A stretch of DNA of 64,000 nt from Paenibacillus ginsengihumi DSM 21568 (GCF_000380965.1 NZ_KB905557.1:62001-126000), one strand, 5' to 3'; positions 17,446 through 26,740 are shown, counted from the stretch's first letter. Made by a program: numbers and translations. The notes: generated from the sequence alone by a model not told the origin.

Positions 17446-18615
17446 TCAACAGCTGACAGGTCTCAGCCTCACATGCTCGGGCAAAGGACGGTCCAGCACG
17501 CGATAATAAATTTCTTCATATTGCCTCGTGATCAGATCGTTGCAGAACGTAAAGCGAGCCCGCTGCAGGCAAGCTTCCACGAACCGCTCATAGAGCCCCC
17601 GATCCGTCAGCAGACGCTTGGCATACAGAGCCATCTGCTCCGTATCGCCGATCTCGGCCAAAAAGCCGGTCTCCCCGTGTGCGATCAATTCCGGAATGCC
17701 CCCGGCATTCGAGGCGATCGTCGGAACGCCGCAGGCCATCGCCTCCAGCGCGACGAGGCCGAAGCTTTCCTTCTCCGACGGCAGCAGCATCAGATCGGAC
17801 AGCGACAGCAGCTGAGCGACGTCGTCCTGCTTCCCGCAGAACGTCACCCGGTCGAGCAGCCCGCGCTCCTTCACCTGGCACAGCACCTTCGACAGCTCCG
17901 GCCCTTCGCCGACGAACAGGAGTCTGGCGGGAATGTCGCGGCTTACCCGGTCGAAGATGTCGACGACATCCGGCACTCTTTTGACCGGACGGAAGTTGGA
18001 GATATGAATCAATATTTTCTCGTCGGGATGCGCGAACTCCCGCCGCAAGCTGTGGACATCGCGCGGATAGTACACCCGCTTGTCGACGAAGTTGTAGGCC
18101 AGATCGATCGGCTTCTCGATGTTGAGCAACTCCCGCGTCTCGCGAATAAGATCCTGCGATACCGCAGTCACGGCGTCGCTGCCGTTGATCGCATAGCGGA
18201 TCAGGTCGCTCAAGCTCTCGTCATGGGCCAGCACTGTAATATCCGTGCCGTGCAGCGTCGTGACGACCTTCAGCTCGGCGCCGACCATCTGCTTGGCCAG
18301 CAGCGCGCAGACGGCATGCGGAATCGCATAATGAACATGCAGCAGATCGAGATGCTCAAGCTGCGCCACCTGGGCGAGCTTGCTGGCGAGCGACAGATCG
18401 TAAGGCGGATATTTGAACACGTAATAGTCGTTGACCTCGACCTCGTGATAATAAATATTTTTGTCAAACTTCCCCAGCCGAAAAGGCATGCTATGCGTAA
18501 TAAAATGCACCTCGTGCCCCTTCTCGGCCAGCAGCTTGCCCAGCTCGGTCGCCACGACGCCCGAGCCCCCCAGCGTCGGGTAACAGGTAATGCCGATTTT
18601 CAGCCGGTTCTTCAT
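17446..18615 (-). CDS. bshA: N-acetyl-alpha-D-glucosaminyl L-malate synthase
   Basis: 389 residues of the GT4 glycosyltransferase family. It makes GlcNAc-malate, the first step of bacillithiol. Motifs: CYPTLGGSG near the N-terminus, LHGTDIT and the donor-site PSEKESFGLVALEAMACG. It starts behind GGGGAGGG. The operon order dapB-mgsA-bshB1-bshA-cca-birA matches B. subtilis, which separates it from other GT4 enzymes. Confidence 0.94.
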   Translation of the reverse strand: MKNRLKIGITCYPTLGGSGVVATELGKLLAEKGHEVHFITHSMPFRLGKFDKNIYYHEVEVNDYYVFKYPPYDLSLASKLAQVAQLEHLDLLHVHYAIPHAVCALLAKQMVGAELKVVTTLHGTDITVLAHDESLSDLIRYAINGSDAVTAVSQDLIRETRELLNIEKPIDLAYNFVDKRVYYPRDVHSLRREFAHPDEKILIHISNFRPVKRVPDVVDIFDRVSRDIPARLLFVGEGPELSKVLCQVKERGLLDRVTFCGKQDDVAQLLSLSDLMLLPSEKESFGLVALEAMACGVPTIASNAGGIPELIAHGETGFLAEIGDTEQMALYAKRLLTDRGLYERFVEACLQRARFTFCNDLITRQYEEIYYRVLDRPLPEHVRLRPVSC

Positions 18616-18721
18616 GCTTTTCCCTCCCCGAGTGCGAAACAAACGGCCCTCGCGCCCGCATAGAACAGGCACATCGCCGTTTGTTCGGATTGCAGCCGCA
18701 GGCTGCTTGCTGAAAGCTTAT

Positions 18722-19453
18722 TTATAGCCAATCGACCAGCAGCGGAAGCTTGCAGACGAACCCTTCGGCATATTCGAGCGATCGCCTTTGTCCAAGCAGA
18801 CGGTCGCGGGCTTCCACCCGCTCCAGATAGCCCTGGTTGAGCGGAGTCGCGACGACATCCCCGGACGCCGGCATTTCGAATTGGGAAGCGTACGCTTTAA
18901 GCGCCTCTTGCTTCTGTGGATACGCTTCGGACACGTCCACGATCAAATCCGGCTCATACACATCGTTGATAAAATAAAAATACGTCTCCTGCACGGTATG
19001 CGCGGGAAGCTCCGGCATATAGCGCCTCAGCTTGGCGTTGAATACCGCCTCCTGCACGAGATGGCTGCAGGCGACATGATCCGGATGCCGGTCTTCCCAA
19101 TAGGGGGCGAATACGATTCGCGGCCGCCACCTGCGAATTTCCGCTGCAATGCGTTCGATATAGTCGGGCTGAAGGAACAAGCCCCGGTCCGGCAACTCCA
19201 GATTCGTGCGAACGGCAAGCTTCAGCGCGCGCGACGCGGCCTCCGCTTCTGCGCTGCGCCGCTCCACCGTCCCGTTGGAGGACATCTCGGCCCGGGTCAG
19301 GTCGCAGATGCCGATGCGGTACCCGGCCACCGCATGACGGGCAATGGTGCCGCCCATTCCGATCTCGGCATCGTCGGGGTGCGCGCCGAAGATAAGCATA
19401 TCGAGCGGTCCGGACGCGGCGTTGGCAGCGCCTGCACCTGCGCCGCCCGTCAT
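18722..19453 (-). CDS. bshB1: GlcNAc-malate deacetylase of bacillithiol synthesis
   Basis: 243 residues of the LmbE/PIG-L zinc deacetylase family. It removes acetate from GlcNAc-malate, the second bacillithiol step. AHPDDAE and DRHPDHVA give the metal site. A short Gly/Ala-rich tail precedes the domain, because the ATG lies in a 4-bp overlap with mgsA; an internal start cannot be excluded. Confidence 0.94.
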   Translation of the reverse strand: MTGGAGAGAANAASGPLDMLIFGAHPDDAEIGMGGTIARHAVAGYRIGICDLTRAEMSSNGTVERRSAEAEAASRALKLAVRTNLELPDRGLFLQPDYIERIAAEIRRWRPRIVFAPYWEDRHPDHVACSHLVQEAVFNAKLRRYMPELPAHTVQETYFYFINDVYEPDLIVDVSEAYPQKQEALKAYASQFEMPASGDVVATPLNQGYLERVEARDRLLGQRRSLEYAEGFVCKLPLLVDWL

Positions 19454-19881
19454 CCGTCCACACCCGGCTTATATTTGTCCTTCAGCTCGCGCCAGGCGAA
19501 ATCTCCGCGGTCCAGCGCCTTGACCAATATTTCCGCCGTCGCGATGTTGGTGGCGACCGGTATGCCCTGCACATCGCAAAGCCGGAGCAGCGCGATGATG
19601 TCAGGCTCGTGAGGCTGCGCCATCAGCGGGTCTCTCAGGAAGATGATGAAATCCATCTCATTCGTCGCCACGAGCGCGCCGATTTGCTGGTCTCCTCCGA
19701 GCGGCCCGGACATGAAGCGGTGAACGCTCAGCTTCGTGTTTTCCATAATTCTCGTCCCGGTCGTTCCGGTCGCATACAGATTGTGATGCTCGAACACCGT
19801 TTCGTAGGCGATTACAAAATTGACCATTTCCTCTTTTTTGCGGTCGTGCGCGATCAATGCAATATTCATCGGCTTGGACAT
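19450..19881 (-). CDS. mgsA: Methylglyoxal synthase
   Basis: 143 residues. It turns dihydroxyacetone phosphate into methylglyoxal and phosphate, relieving sugar-phosphate build-up. Motifs: [25 protein letters not shown] and FLRDP with the catalytic Asp. Bacillithiol made by the adjacent bsh genes is known to detoxify methylglyoxal, so the linkage makes sense. The ATG at 19881 gives the usual N-terminus; GAGGAG lies 12-13 nt upstream. Confidence 0.96.
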   Translation of the reverse strand: MSKPMNIALIAHDRKKEEMVNFVIAYETVFEHHNLYATGTTGTRIMENTKLSVHRFMSGPLGGDQQIGALVATNEMDFIIFLRDPLMAQPHEPDIIALLRLCDVQGIPVATNIATAEILVKALDRGDFAWRELKDKYKPGVDG

Positions 19882-19923
19882 GGCGTATTTCTGTCTCCTC
19901 TCCTCATGCGGCAAGCAATCTGG

Positions 19924-20727
19924 TCAATCGATAAAATGCTCGAATCCGTATACCATGCCGGTCGTCTGCATAACCTTCTTGACAGCCGTATTGACGCCAG
20001 GCATATAACCCGCCCGATCGTAAGAATCGTGCTGGATTATCAGCGTCTGGCCGAATGCGCCGAAGATAACCTCCTGCTTGGCGAAGATACCCGGCAGCCT
20101 GACGCTATGTATCCTGAAACCATTGTAATACCCTCCGCGCGAGCCTTCAATCGTTTCTTTCTCTTGCGGATGACCTTGCCGGACTTCCTCGCGGACCTCC
20201 GCGATCATTTCGGCCGTTTTCACCGACGTGCCGGACGGCGCGTCAAGCTTCTGATCCCCGTGATATTCAATGATCTCCAGATGAGGAAAATATTTGGACG
20301 CCTGCGCGGCAAATTTCATCATCAAAATCGCGCCGATGGAGAAGTTGGGGGCGATCAGCCCGCCGATCCCCTTCTCGCGGCACTGCTTGTCCAACGCTTC
20401 GATGTCTTCCGGACTGAAGCCGGTCGTGCCGATGACAGGGCGAACGCCGTGGCGGATCGCCAGCGAAGTATGGGCGACCGCCGAATGCGGGGTCGTAAAA
20501 TCGACCAGTACATCCGGCTTCGTCTCCACCAAAGCAAGCTCCAAATCCGCTGTCAGCGGGACGCCGCAAGGCTCCAGCCCCACTAGCCGGCCGGCGTCGA
20601 TCGCCTCTGCCGTACGGCTGACCGCCGCTACCAGTTGCAGCTCGGGATCGGACAGCACCATTCGGACCGTTTCCCGTCCCATTCTGCCGGTCGCGCCGGC
20701 TACCGCTACTCTAATCGGTTGACTCAT
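19924..20727 (-). CDS. dapB: 4-hydroxy-tetrahydrodipicolinate reductase
   Basis: 267 residues. It reduces the DapA product toward diaminopimelate, lysine and, in sporulation, dipicolinate. It has GATGRMGRE for NAD(P)H and EYHGDQKLDAPSGTS for catalysis: the acid His and the Lys are present, but the second His of the usual HH pair is Gly. Ribosome site AAAGGATAGGA. It overlaps the preceding TPR gene by 17 bp. Confidence 0.96.
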   Translation of the reverse strand: MSQPIRVAVAGATGRMGRETVRMVLSDPELQLVAAVSRTAEAIDAGRLVGLEPCGVPLTADLELALVETKPDVLVDFTTPHSAVAHTSLAIRHGVRPVIGTTGFSPEDIEALDKQCREKGIGGLIAPNFSIGAILMMKFAAQASKYFPHLEIIEYHGDQKLDAPSGTSVKTAEMIAEVREEVRQGHPQEKETIEGSRGGYYNGFRIHSVRLPGIFAKQEVIFGAFGQTLIIQHDSYDRAGYMPGVNTAVKKVMQTTGMVYGFEHFID

Positions 20728-21286
20728 CGTTTATCCTATCCTTTCCGGTATCTTCTGCTGAATCTCGATGTCCTGCGTTCAGGTACTGCTTCCATTTCCA
20801 TTCATATTCTCGCAACAGCCGGCGGCCGAGCGAATGCTGAGGGTCCAGTCTCAGCAGCTCCTTCACAGCTTGCACCGCCGCATGGTATTCGTTCAGTCGG
20901 GAGTATGCGACGCCCAGCAAGAGCAGTGCTTCCAGCGACAGCGGATCGAGCTCGGTCGCTTTCTTCAGCAAAGACACGGCCAGCCACAGCTTCCCGTCCG
21001 AGTCCTCGAATATTCGCTCCGCCTGCATCGTCAGTTCCCTGGCCTGCAAATGATTGGAGTGGAACAAATAATGCTCGTCGTGCGGATCGAGCCGGACCGC
21101 TTCTCTCGCATGGTGAATCGCCTTGGCCAGCTTGTTGCTGCGGGCGTAGGTGATGGACAGCTTATAATGATAAGCCGCGCAGGCGGGCTCCAGCTCAATC
21201 GCTCGCTCGAACCATGAGATGGCCTGCTCGAAGTCGTGCTTCAATATCGCATCGTACGCTCTTCGGATCGCTTCTTCGCCATTCAT
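20711..21286 (-). CDS. TPR-repeat protein
   Basis: 191 residues built of tetratricopeptide repeats (AYDAILKHDFEQAISWFERA, LSITYARSNKLAKAIHHARE, LLLLGVAYSRLNEYHAAVQA). No catalytic motif or membrane segment. ATG at 21286 follows GAGGGGGG. It lies between ypjD and dapB in one operon. Partner and role are unknown. Confidence 0.75.
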   Translation of the reverse strand: MNGEEAIRRAYDAILKHDFEQAISWFERAIELEPACAAYHYKLSITYARSNKLAKAIHHAREAVRLDPHDEHYLFHSNHLQARELTMQAERIFEDSDGKLWLAVSLLKKATELDPLSLEALLLLGVAYSRLNEYHAAVQAVKELLRLDPQHSLGRRLLREYEWKWKQYLNAGHRDSAEDTGKDRINDESTD

Positions 21287-21322
21287 GATCAACCCCCCTC
21301 ACATAACACAATATGAGGGGAG

Positions 21323-21682
21323 TCAAGATTCGGTGTTCACTTTTGTCCAACGATCCGCGTCGCGCGTGTTGAATTTATGCATGATTTTATCATGCGCTTC
21401 CGTAAGATCGATGCCGAGCGAATTGGCGAAGCAGATGGTGATGAACAAAATGTCGCCCAATTCCAGCTCGATGGAATTGTCCTCCTCCGTCGGCTTCTTC
21501 GGCTTTTCCCCGAATCTGTGATTGACTTCCCTGGCAAGCTCCCCGACTTCCTCGGACATTCTTGCAAGCATAGACAACGGGGAGAAATATCCTTCCTTGA
21601 ATTGGGATATGTATGCATGAACCTCGTCCTGGAGGTCCCTAAGCGTTCGTTCCTTGCGGTTTTCTTGCGGCTGCGCATTCAT
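21323..21682 (-). CDS. ypjD: MazG-like nucleotide pyrophosphohydrolase YpjD
   Basis: 119 residues. The MazG fold is shown by ARMSEEVGELAREVNH (EExxE metal site) and ELELGDILF (ExxD). It probably hydrolyses a non-canonical or excess nucleoside triphosphate. The in-frame ATG at 21730 is rejected because the likely promoter would start transcription only about 3 nt before it. ATG 21682 also gives the B. subtilis YpjD length. Confidence 0.88.
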   Translation of the reverse strand: MNAQPQENRKERTLRDLQDEVHAYISQFKEGYFSPLSMLARMSEEVGELAREVNHRFGEKPKKPTEEDNSIELELGDILFITICFANSLGIDLTEAHDKIMHKFNTRDADRWTKVNTES

Positions 21683-21739
21683 CGGGCTAAAAATCACCCA
21701 CCTTCCTGTCAGTGATCGGCGATATTTCATTTCCTCCCC

Positions 21740-21769
21740 ATGTTAACGCAAAACGAGGGGATATGACAA
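21740..21769 (-). promoter_or_regulatory. Promoter of the ypjD-dapB-bsh-cca-birA operon
   Basis: TTGTCA, 18 bp, TAACAT on the minus strand; predicted start near 21733. It sits beside a 14-bp perfect palindrome TTTTTCGCGAAAAA at 21774-21787, in the divergent region shared with ypjC. Confidence 0.5.
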
Positions 21770-21836
21770 ATTTTTTTTCGCGAAAAACGGTGACAATATA
21801 CTTGCCCTTGCAAAAAGCAACATCCGGAGGTGCCTC

Positions 21837-22700
21837 ATGACGACGTCGCTTCGTTCCCTCAATTCGGCATGGCCGATCGTGCTCGGAACCGCCATATATG
21901 CGTTCGGGCTTCATTATTTCGTGATTCCTAACGGGCTGATGGAGGGCGGTATCACGGGAATCGCTCTGCTGCTCAATTATGTCTTCGGCTTTCCTCCGTC
22001 AATCAGTACATTATTGATCAATGTTCCGCTATTTTATGCAGGATGGCGGGCGCTTGGCCGAACGTCTATGGCGTATACGATTATAGGCACTGTCTCGCTA
22101 TCGCTTTTTTTATGGATCATGGAGCTGCTGATCGCCCGCGGACTGCTTGTGCCGTTTCGCACCGAGCGCGATTTTTTTCTGGTGGCGGCCTATGCCGGCT
22201 TTACTCTCGGCGCAGGTCTGGGCATCGTATTCCGGTACGGCGGCACGACCGGCGGCTCGGACATCGCGGCCCGCATCGTCCAGAAGCGGTTCGGCTGGAG
22301 CGTGGGGCAGTTCGTGCTCGCCTTCGATGCAGCCGTCATCGGCTCCTCGCTGTTTTTCATTACGAAAGAGAAAATACTGTATACGCTGATTGTCGTCTTT
22401 ATCGTCTCGAAAATGATCGACTTCGTTATTGAGGGCGGATATGCGGCCAGGGCGTTTCTGATCATTACCGACCGCGCCCACGAGATCGCCGAAGCCATTA
22501 CGACCCGGATGGACAGGGGAGCCACGCTTCTGCCAGCCGTCGGCGCTTATTCCGGCCAATCGAAGCATGCTGTATACTGCGTCGTGTACCGGCAAGAAAT
22601 GAAAAGGCTCAAAGACCTCGTCCGGGCGGTGGATCAGCGCGCCTTCATCATTATTAATGAAGTGCACGATGTGCTCGGCGAGGGCTTTAAGCCCGAATAG
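21837..22700 (+). CDS. ypjC: YitT-family (UPF0750) membrane protein YpjC
   Basis: 287 residues. Five to six hydrophobic segments (about 10-200, with YGGTTGGSDIAA) precede a cytoplasmic DUF2179 domain (about 205-285, AVGAYSGQSKHAVYCVVYRQ). Members are integral membrane proteins of unknown substrate. It starts behind CGGAGGTG. It is divergent from ypjD and converges on ypjB; the same neighbourhood exists in B. subtilis. Confidence 0.88.
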   Translation: MTTSLRSLNSAWPIVLGTAIYAFGLHYFVIPNGLMEGGITGIALLLNYVFGFPPSISTLLINVPLFYAGWRALGRTSMAYTIIGTVSLSLFLWIMELLIARGLLVPFRTERDFFLVAAYAGFTLGAGLGIVFRYGGTTGGSDIAARIVQKRFGWSVGQFVLAFDAAVIGSSLFFITKEKILYTLIVVFIVSKMIDFVIEGGYAARAFLIITDRAHEIAEAITTRMDRGATLLPAVGAYSGQSKHAVYCVVYRQEMKRLKDLVRAVDQRAFIIINEVHDVLGEGFKPE

Positions 22701-22704
22701 ACGT

Positions 22705-23568
22705 TCAAACGCCCTGGCCAGGCCCGCCCAGCGGGGTTGAGTCCTCCTTCTGGGCCAGGCGCCAGCCGGCGAACGTTAGCGCGGCAATAATGGCCGAGCC
22801 GAACGCCAGCGTCCAAATGATCGGATTGCGCGGCTCGGCGATCGGCAAGTAGGCAGTCGTTTCTTTTTTCATAAACAGCCTGTCTATCGTCTGCCGCAAA
22901 GGCAGAATGACGTTCTCGATGTTCTTGAACGGATCTTCCGCGTCCGACTGATTGCTTATAAACGTGTTCAATGAATCCATTCTCGTCACATCTTCCAGGC
23001 TGCGGCTGATCAGAAGACTCGGTCTGACGATCGCATAATGCTGGTCGAGCCGGCTTGCCCCTTGACGGAGCGACGCTTTATTCCCCTCGGCGGCGGAGCG
23101 CTCCAGCAGCTCGACATCCTCCTGCAGCAGCGAATAATATTGCAGCCACATCGGCTGGCTCGGATGCGTAAGCGCATCTGTCGCGAGGCGCACCTTGGCG
23201 GCGGCGATTTGCGCCGCGCCCACGTTGCCCTGAACCGACGCAAGGGCCCGCTTCGCCTGAACGATCGCCTCGGTGAGCGCGTTCATCCCCTCCACCGTAG
23301 CGACGCCCTCGAAGCTGCCGAGCTGCGTCACCTGGTCGCTGATCTGCTGCATGCCGACCCGTCCGCCTTCCAAGTCTCCCCGCATCACTTTTTGATACAT
23401 CTCAGCGGCCGTCTCGTTCAGCAGCCGCAGGCTGGCCAGCTGCTCCTCCGTCGGTCTGGGCGCCGCATCGGCCTGCTCCTTCCCGGTCCGGCAGCCAAGC
23501 AGCACGAAGCTTACGGCGAGCAGCACCGCCAGCATGCCTGTCCATCTCCACCTGCGGATTCGTCGCAT
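22705..23568 (-). CDS. ypjB: Sporulation protein YpjB, lipoprotein with C-terminal membrane anchor
   Basis: 287 residues. A signal peptide with lipobox VLLGC (about 22-26) is followed by a helical external domain and a C-terminal membrane segment (about 251-270, IIWTLAFGSAIIAALTFAG). The family is linked to sporulation but the mechanism is not known. Ribosome site AGGAGGGG. It follows ypjA by 39 bp. Confidence 0.85.
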   Translation of the reverse strand: MRRIRRWRWTGMLAVLLAVSFVLLGCRTGKEQADAAPRPTEEQLASLRLLNETAAEMYQKVMRGDLEGGRVGMQQISDQVTQLGSFEGVATVEGMNALTEAIVQAKRALASVQGNVGAAQIAAAKVRLATDALTHPSQPMWLQYYSLLQEDVELLERSAAEGNKASLRQGASRLDQHYAIVRPSLLISRSLEDVTRMDSLNTFISNQSDAEDPFKNIENVILPLRQTIDRLFMKKETTAYLPIAEPRNPIIWTLAFGSAIIAALTFAGWRLAQKEDSTPLGGPGQGV

Positions 23569-23607
23569 CGGACATCCCCTCCTAGGTAGATCCTATGGGA
23601 GGATGTC

Positions 23608-24312
23608 CTATTTTATGCCGGTTTGCCTGTGCTCTGCCCCTTTTCGTTCCCGCATCAGCCACAAGACCAGCGCCAGCAAGATGGAGACAGCGCTGAGCGC
23701 GACGGTGAACGTTGCTACAGCGGGCACATCGTCCTCAAGCGACCTGGGCAGCCAAGGAAAAACGCCGACGGCGTAGTCCATGTAGTCGTTCCACACCGTC
23801 CACAGACCGACAAGCAGTACCGCCGGCCAGCGGTAGCGGTAAAATCCGGCATACAGCAGCGCCTCCGCCGCCATGCCGAGGTGCGAGATCGTCAACATCC
23901 AATCCTGCCACGTCACGGCATCTCCCTGATATGCGCCGGCCCAGATCATCGTCACAGCCCAGATGCCGTACTTGAACGATGTAATCAAGGCGAACGCTTC
24001 GACGGTCGAACGGGCGATGCCGCCTGCCGGGTCCGGCCTCACCTCGCGAATCGCGGTGTGCCGGTTCCTGGACCTGCTCTTGTCCGCCAGCAGCATGGCT
24101 ATAAAGATGGTGAAAAACAAGCTTGCCGTCGGACTGTCCGGAACGAAAGGCAAATACCACGGGGATAGCTTGACGGCGGTATAAATCAATTGGTCGTCAT
24201 ACCATATGTATCCGTATACGGTTCCGAGCAGATTGATCCAGAACAGACTCCAGAGCATGAACCGGCTGCCGAGCCACGTATCGGAGAACCAGAAGCTTAA
24301 GGTTTTAGCCAA
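23608..24312 (-). CDS. ypjA: DUF1405 integral membrane protein YpjA
   Basis: 234 residues with about six hydrophobic segments and a Trp/Tyr-rich N-terminus (RFMLWSLFWINLLGTVYGY, WYDDQL). DUF1405 family, function unknown. The TTG start is 11 nt after AGGAGGG. It is located between qcrC and ypjB, as in B. subtilis. Confidence 0.85.
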   Translation of the reverse strand: MAKTLSFWFSDTWLGSRFMLWSLFWINLLGTVYGYIWYDDQLIYTAVKLSPWYLPFVPDSPTASLFFTIFIAMLLADKSRSRNRHTAIREVRPDPAGGIARSTVEAFALITSFKYGIWAVTMIWAGAYQGDAVTWQDWMLTISHLGMAAEALLYAGFYRYRWPAVLLVGLWTVWNDYMDYAVGVFPWLPRSLEDDVPAVATFTVALSAVSILLALVLWLMRERKGAEHRQTGIK

Positions 24313-24348
24313 GTCGCCGATGTCCCTCCTGTAGGCGGATTGTTATGG

Positions 24349-24384
24349 AAAAAACCTGACCGCCTATGCAGCAGTCAGGTTTTA
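24349..24384 (-). terminator. Terminator after qcrC
   Basis: AACCTGAC pairs with GTCAGGTT around a 13-nt loop, with T-rich sequence after it on the minus strand and also an A/T run on the other side. Confidence 0.85.
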
Positions 24385-24392
24385 TTTCGTCT

Positions 24393-25274
24393 TTATTGCT
24401 TCTTCTGTCTGGACAGCCAGTCCGCCAGCGCATCCAGATCGGCATCGGTCAAGCCTTGCGCGATGTTCACATCGTACTGCGGCTGCATTTGGCCGATACC
24501 GTTGTGAATAATATTGAGAATTTCATCTTTCGAATGCTTGTCGCCGACTCCGCGCAGCGCCGGAATTTTGGCTGTCGGCATGCCTTTCAGATCGCCGCCG
24601 TGGCAGGAAACGCACGTTGATTTCTTGTAAATTTCCATCGCCGGATCGTCTTCCGCCACAATCGCCACCTGCTGGTTCGATTTTTTAGGCGCAGGGCTTT
24701 CGCCTTTGCCCTTCGCTGCGTGCATCTCTTCCTCGCGCTTGATATGCTCCGGAATAATGTTCTTCTCCTTCAGCTCGTGCTGATAATGCGTCCAGGAGAC
24801 GACGGTCAAGTACGTAACCGCAATCAAGCTGAGGAACATCAGCGAGGAAGCGATCGGACGGCGGTAAAACCGTCTTTCCTTCCCTGTATCCAGGAACGGT
24901 GCGAGCAGCAGCGCGCCGAACGCGATTCCGGGAACGCCGAGCGTACCGAGCACGACGTACTGTTCGGACGTGTACGGGTACTTCAGCAGCTGATACATGA
25001 ACAGGAAGTACCAGTCCGGCATCGGAATAAATTCCGTATTCGTAGGGTCCGCCGGGTAACCGAGCGGCGCGGCCTCGGACATGGTCAGCACCAGAATGCC
25101 GACCAGCACGACGACGGCAACCATCCATTCCTTCAGCAGGAAGTTCGGAATGAATACTTCCGACTTGCCCGGGTATGCCGAGTAATCCGGCGGAACCGGA
25201 CGCGATGATTTGGCACGGACACGCGAGTCCCCTACGTAAACTATTTTTTCATCATTTTTATGACCATGAGCCAC
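24393..25274 (-). CDS. qcrC: Menaquinol:cytochrome c reductase, cytochrome b/c subunit
   Basis: 293 residues. The N-terminal part resembles cytochrome b6f subunit IV with three membrane segments (IPMPDWYFLFMYQLL). The C-terminal domain is a cytochrome c with the haem site CVSCH and an axial Met region near QMQPQ. It completes the Firmicute bc complex that passes electrons from menaquinol to cytochrome c. It starts at GTG after AAGGAGGGG. Confidence 0.96.
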   Translation of the reverse strand: MAHGHKNDEKIVYVGDSRVRAKSSRPVPPDYSAYPGKSEVFIPNFLLKEWMVAVVVLVGILVLTMSEAAPLGYPADPTNTEFIPMPDWYFLFMYQLLKYPYTSEQYVVLGTLGVPGIAFGALLLAPFLDTGKERRFYRRPIASSLMFLSLIAVTYLTVVSWTHYQHELKEKNIIPEHIKREEEMHAAKGKGESPAPKKSNQQVAIVAEDDPAMEIYKKSTCVSCHGGDLKGMPTAKIPALRGVGDKHSKDEILNIIHNGIGQMQPQYDVNIAQGLTDADLDALADWLSRQKKQ

Positions 25275-25332
25275 GAATCGCCCCTCCTTAACGTCTTCTT
25301 GGGCAGAAAACTGTGCAATGCTTCCCCGGGTC

Positions 25333-26004
25333 TTACAGCGGTCCGGAAATACCTTGCTTACGAATCATGAAGAAATGTCCGGCGAGCAAGGCGAGCAGCG
25401 CACCCGGCAGGAAGAACACGTGCAGGGCGAAAAATCTCGTCAACGTTTGAGCCCCTACGATTTCGCCGCCTTGCAGCAAGGTTTTGGCATATTCGCCGAT
25501 GAACGGAACCGACTCGACGATCTTCAGCGTAACGCTTGTCGCGAAATAAGCCTTGTTGTCCCACGGGAGCAGATAACCCGTCAAGCCAAGGCCCAGCATC
25601 ACGAAGAAAATCAGCATCCCGACAACCCAGTTCATCTCGCGGGGCGCTTTGTAAGAGCCCGTGAAGAATACACGGAGCGTATGTAGGAACATCATGACGA
25701 TGACCAAGCTTGCTCCCCAGTGGTGCATCCCGCGCACGATGACGCCGAATGCGACCTTGTGCTGCAAGTAGTCAACGCTTGCATAGGCGTTGATGATATC
25801 CGGCACATAATACATCGTCAGGAACATGCCGGACAAAATTTGTATAACCGTGATGAAGAACGTCAAGCCGCCGAAGCAATATACGAAAGCGGAGAAGTGA
25901 TGAGCAGGGTTGACATGCTCGGGCACCTCGTGGTCCGCAACGTCTCTCCATAACGGCGTGATATCCAGACGTTCATCGATCCAGTTATAGACGTTTTTCA
26001 ACAT
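25333..26004 (-). CDS. qcrB: Menaquinol:cytochrome c reductase, cytochrome b subunit
   Basis: 223 residues with four membrane helices. Four haem-ligating His are visible (MHHWGA, FLHTLR, LHVFF and a further His in the last helices). Cys43 in VYCFGG is the residue that binds an extra haem covalently in Bacillus. Ribosome site GGAGG. Second gene of qcrABC. Confidence 0.97.
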   Translation of the reverse strand: MLKNVYNWIDERLDITPLWRDVADHEVPEHVNPAHHFSAFVYCFGGLTFFITVIQILSGMFLTMYYVPDIINAYASVDYLQHKVAFGVIVRGMHHWGASLVIVMMFLHTLRVFFTGSYKAPREMNWVVGMLIFFVMLGLGLTGYLLPWDNKAYFATSVTLKIVESVPFIGEYAKTLLQGGEIVGAQTLTRFFALHVFFLPGALLALLAGHFFMIRKQGISGPL

Positions 26005-26025
26005 CCGATGTTACGCCTCCTTCAA

Positions 26026-26568
26026 TTAAACCCTCGTATTCGGTCCAAGCTGGCCGACATACACGAAGCCGTTCTCGACCTTGACCTGATACTCGTCAAG
26101 CGGCAACGGCGCGACCGCAAGCGCTTGCCCGTCGATCGTGTAATGAGCACCATGGCAAGGACAGTAGTATTGATCCTTGAACTGAGGGCTTCCGTTCCAG
26201 TTTACCGTACACCCGAGATGTTTGCAGGTCGGATTCAAGGCGAAAATCTTGCCGCTTGCGTCGCGCGCAATCCATGCTTCCAGCTCCGGGTCGCTCTCGT
26301 ACCAGCCGTCAACCTGATGCACTTGGAATTTAAAGGACTTGGGCACTTCTGTAATTTGCGATTCTTCAACAACTTTTACCCATTCCGCTTCCGACTTGGG
26401 CTGAAGAACCGGATCCACCGCAAACCGGATCATAGGAAACAGCATGCCGGCTCCCATGAAAGCACCTGCTCCACCGAGGGTGTAGGAAAGAAACTGGCGC
26501 CGGGACATCTCGCGGCGTTTGACCGGCTTCTCTCCGTGCTGCGCTTCCTGATTCATGTGGTCGTTCAT
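26026..26568 (-). CDS. qcrA: Menaquinol:cytochrome c reductase, Rieske iron-sulfur subunit
   Basis: 180 residues. A twin-Arg-like N-terminus (MSRRQFLSY) and membrane helix (about 30-50) precede a Rieske domain with CKHLGC and CPCHG binding the 2Fe-2S cluster. First gene of qcrABC, preceded by GGGGG and a strong promoter. Confidence 0.97.
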   Translation of the reverse strand: MNDHMNQEAQHGEKPVKRREMSRRQFLSYTLGGAGAFMGAGMLFPMIRFAVDPVLQPKSEAEWVKVVEESQITEVPKSFKFQVHQVDGWYESDPELEAWIARDASGKIFALNPTCKHLGCTVNWNGSPQFKDQYYCPCHGAHYTIDGQALAVAPLPLDEYQVKVENGFVYVGQLGPNTRV

Positions 26569-26643
26569 TCTCGTTCAACCCCCTTCGCAACATATATCAG
26601 TCGTCGTTCGACATTAGTTTACACCATACACTAGGACATAAAT

Positions 26644-26672
26644 ATAATAGCCTACGTCCCCTGGTGCGTCAA
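26644..26672 (-). promoter_or_regulatory. Promoter of qcrABC
   Basis: TTGACG, exactly 17 bp, TATTAT on the minus strand, about 75 bp before qcrA. A near-consensus sigma-A promoter. Confidence 0.82.
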
Positions 26673-26715
26673 GAATTGGGACAAGCCGCAGCCGCGCATT
26701 CGTCGGCGGGCTTAT

Positions 26716-26740
26716 GTCACATTTAACTAAATTGTCACAA
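26716..26740 (-). promoter_or_regulatory. Direct repeat TTGTGAC / ATGTGAC upstream of the qcr promoter
   Basis: Two heptamers 18 bp apart on the minus strand, ending about 45 bp upstream of the -35. They resemble half sites of ResD (TTTGTGAAT) and, less well, of Rex (TTGTGA). In B. subtilis qcrABC is ResD-controlled. Binding here is inference. Confidence 0.4.

Noticed and set aside
16834-18663. A 609-codon plus-strand open frame opposite cca and bshA
   Set aside because: Spans two real minus-strand genes and their gap; composition typical of a shadow.
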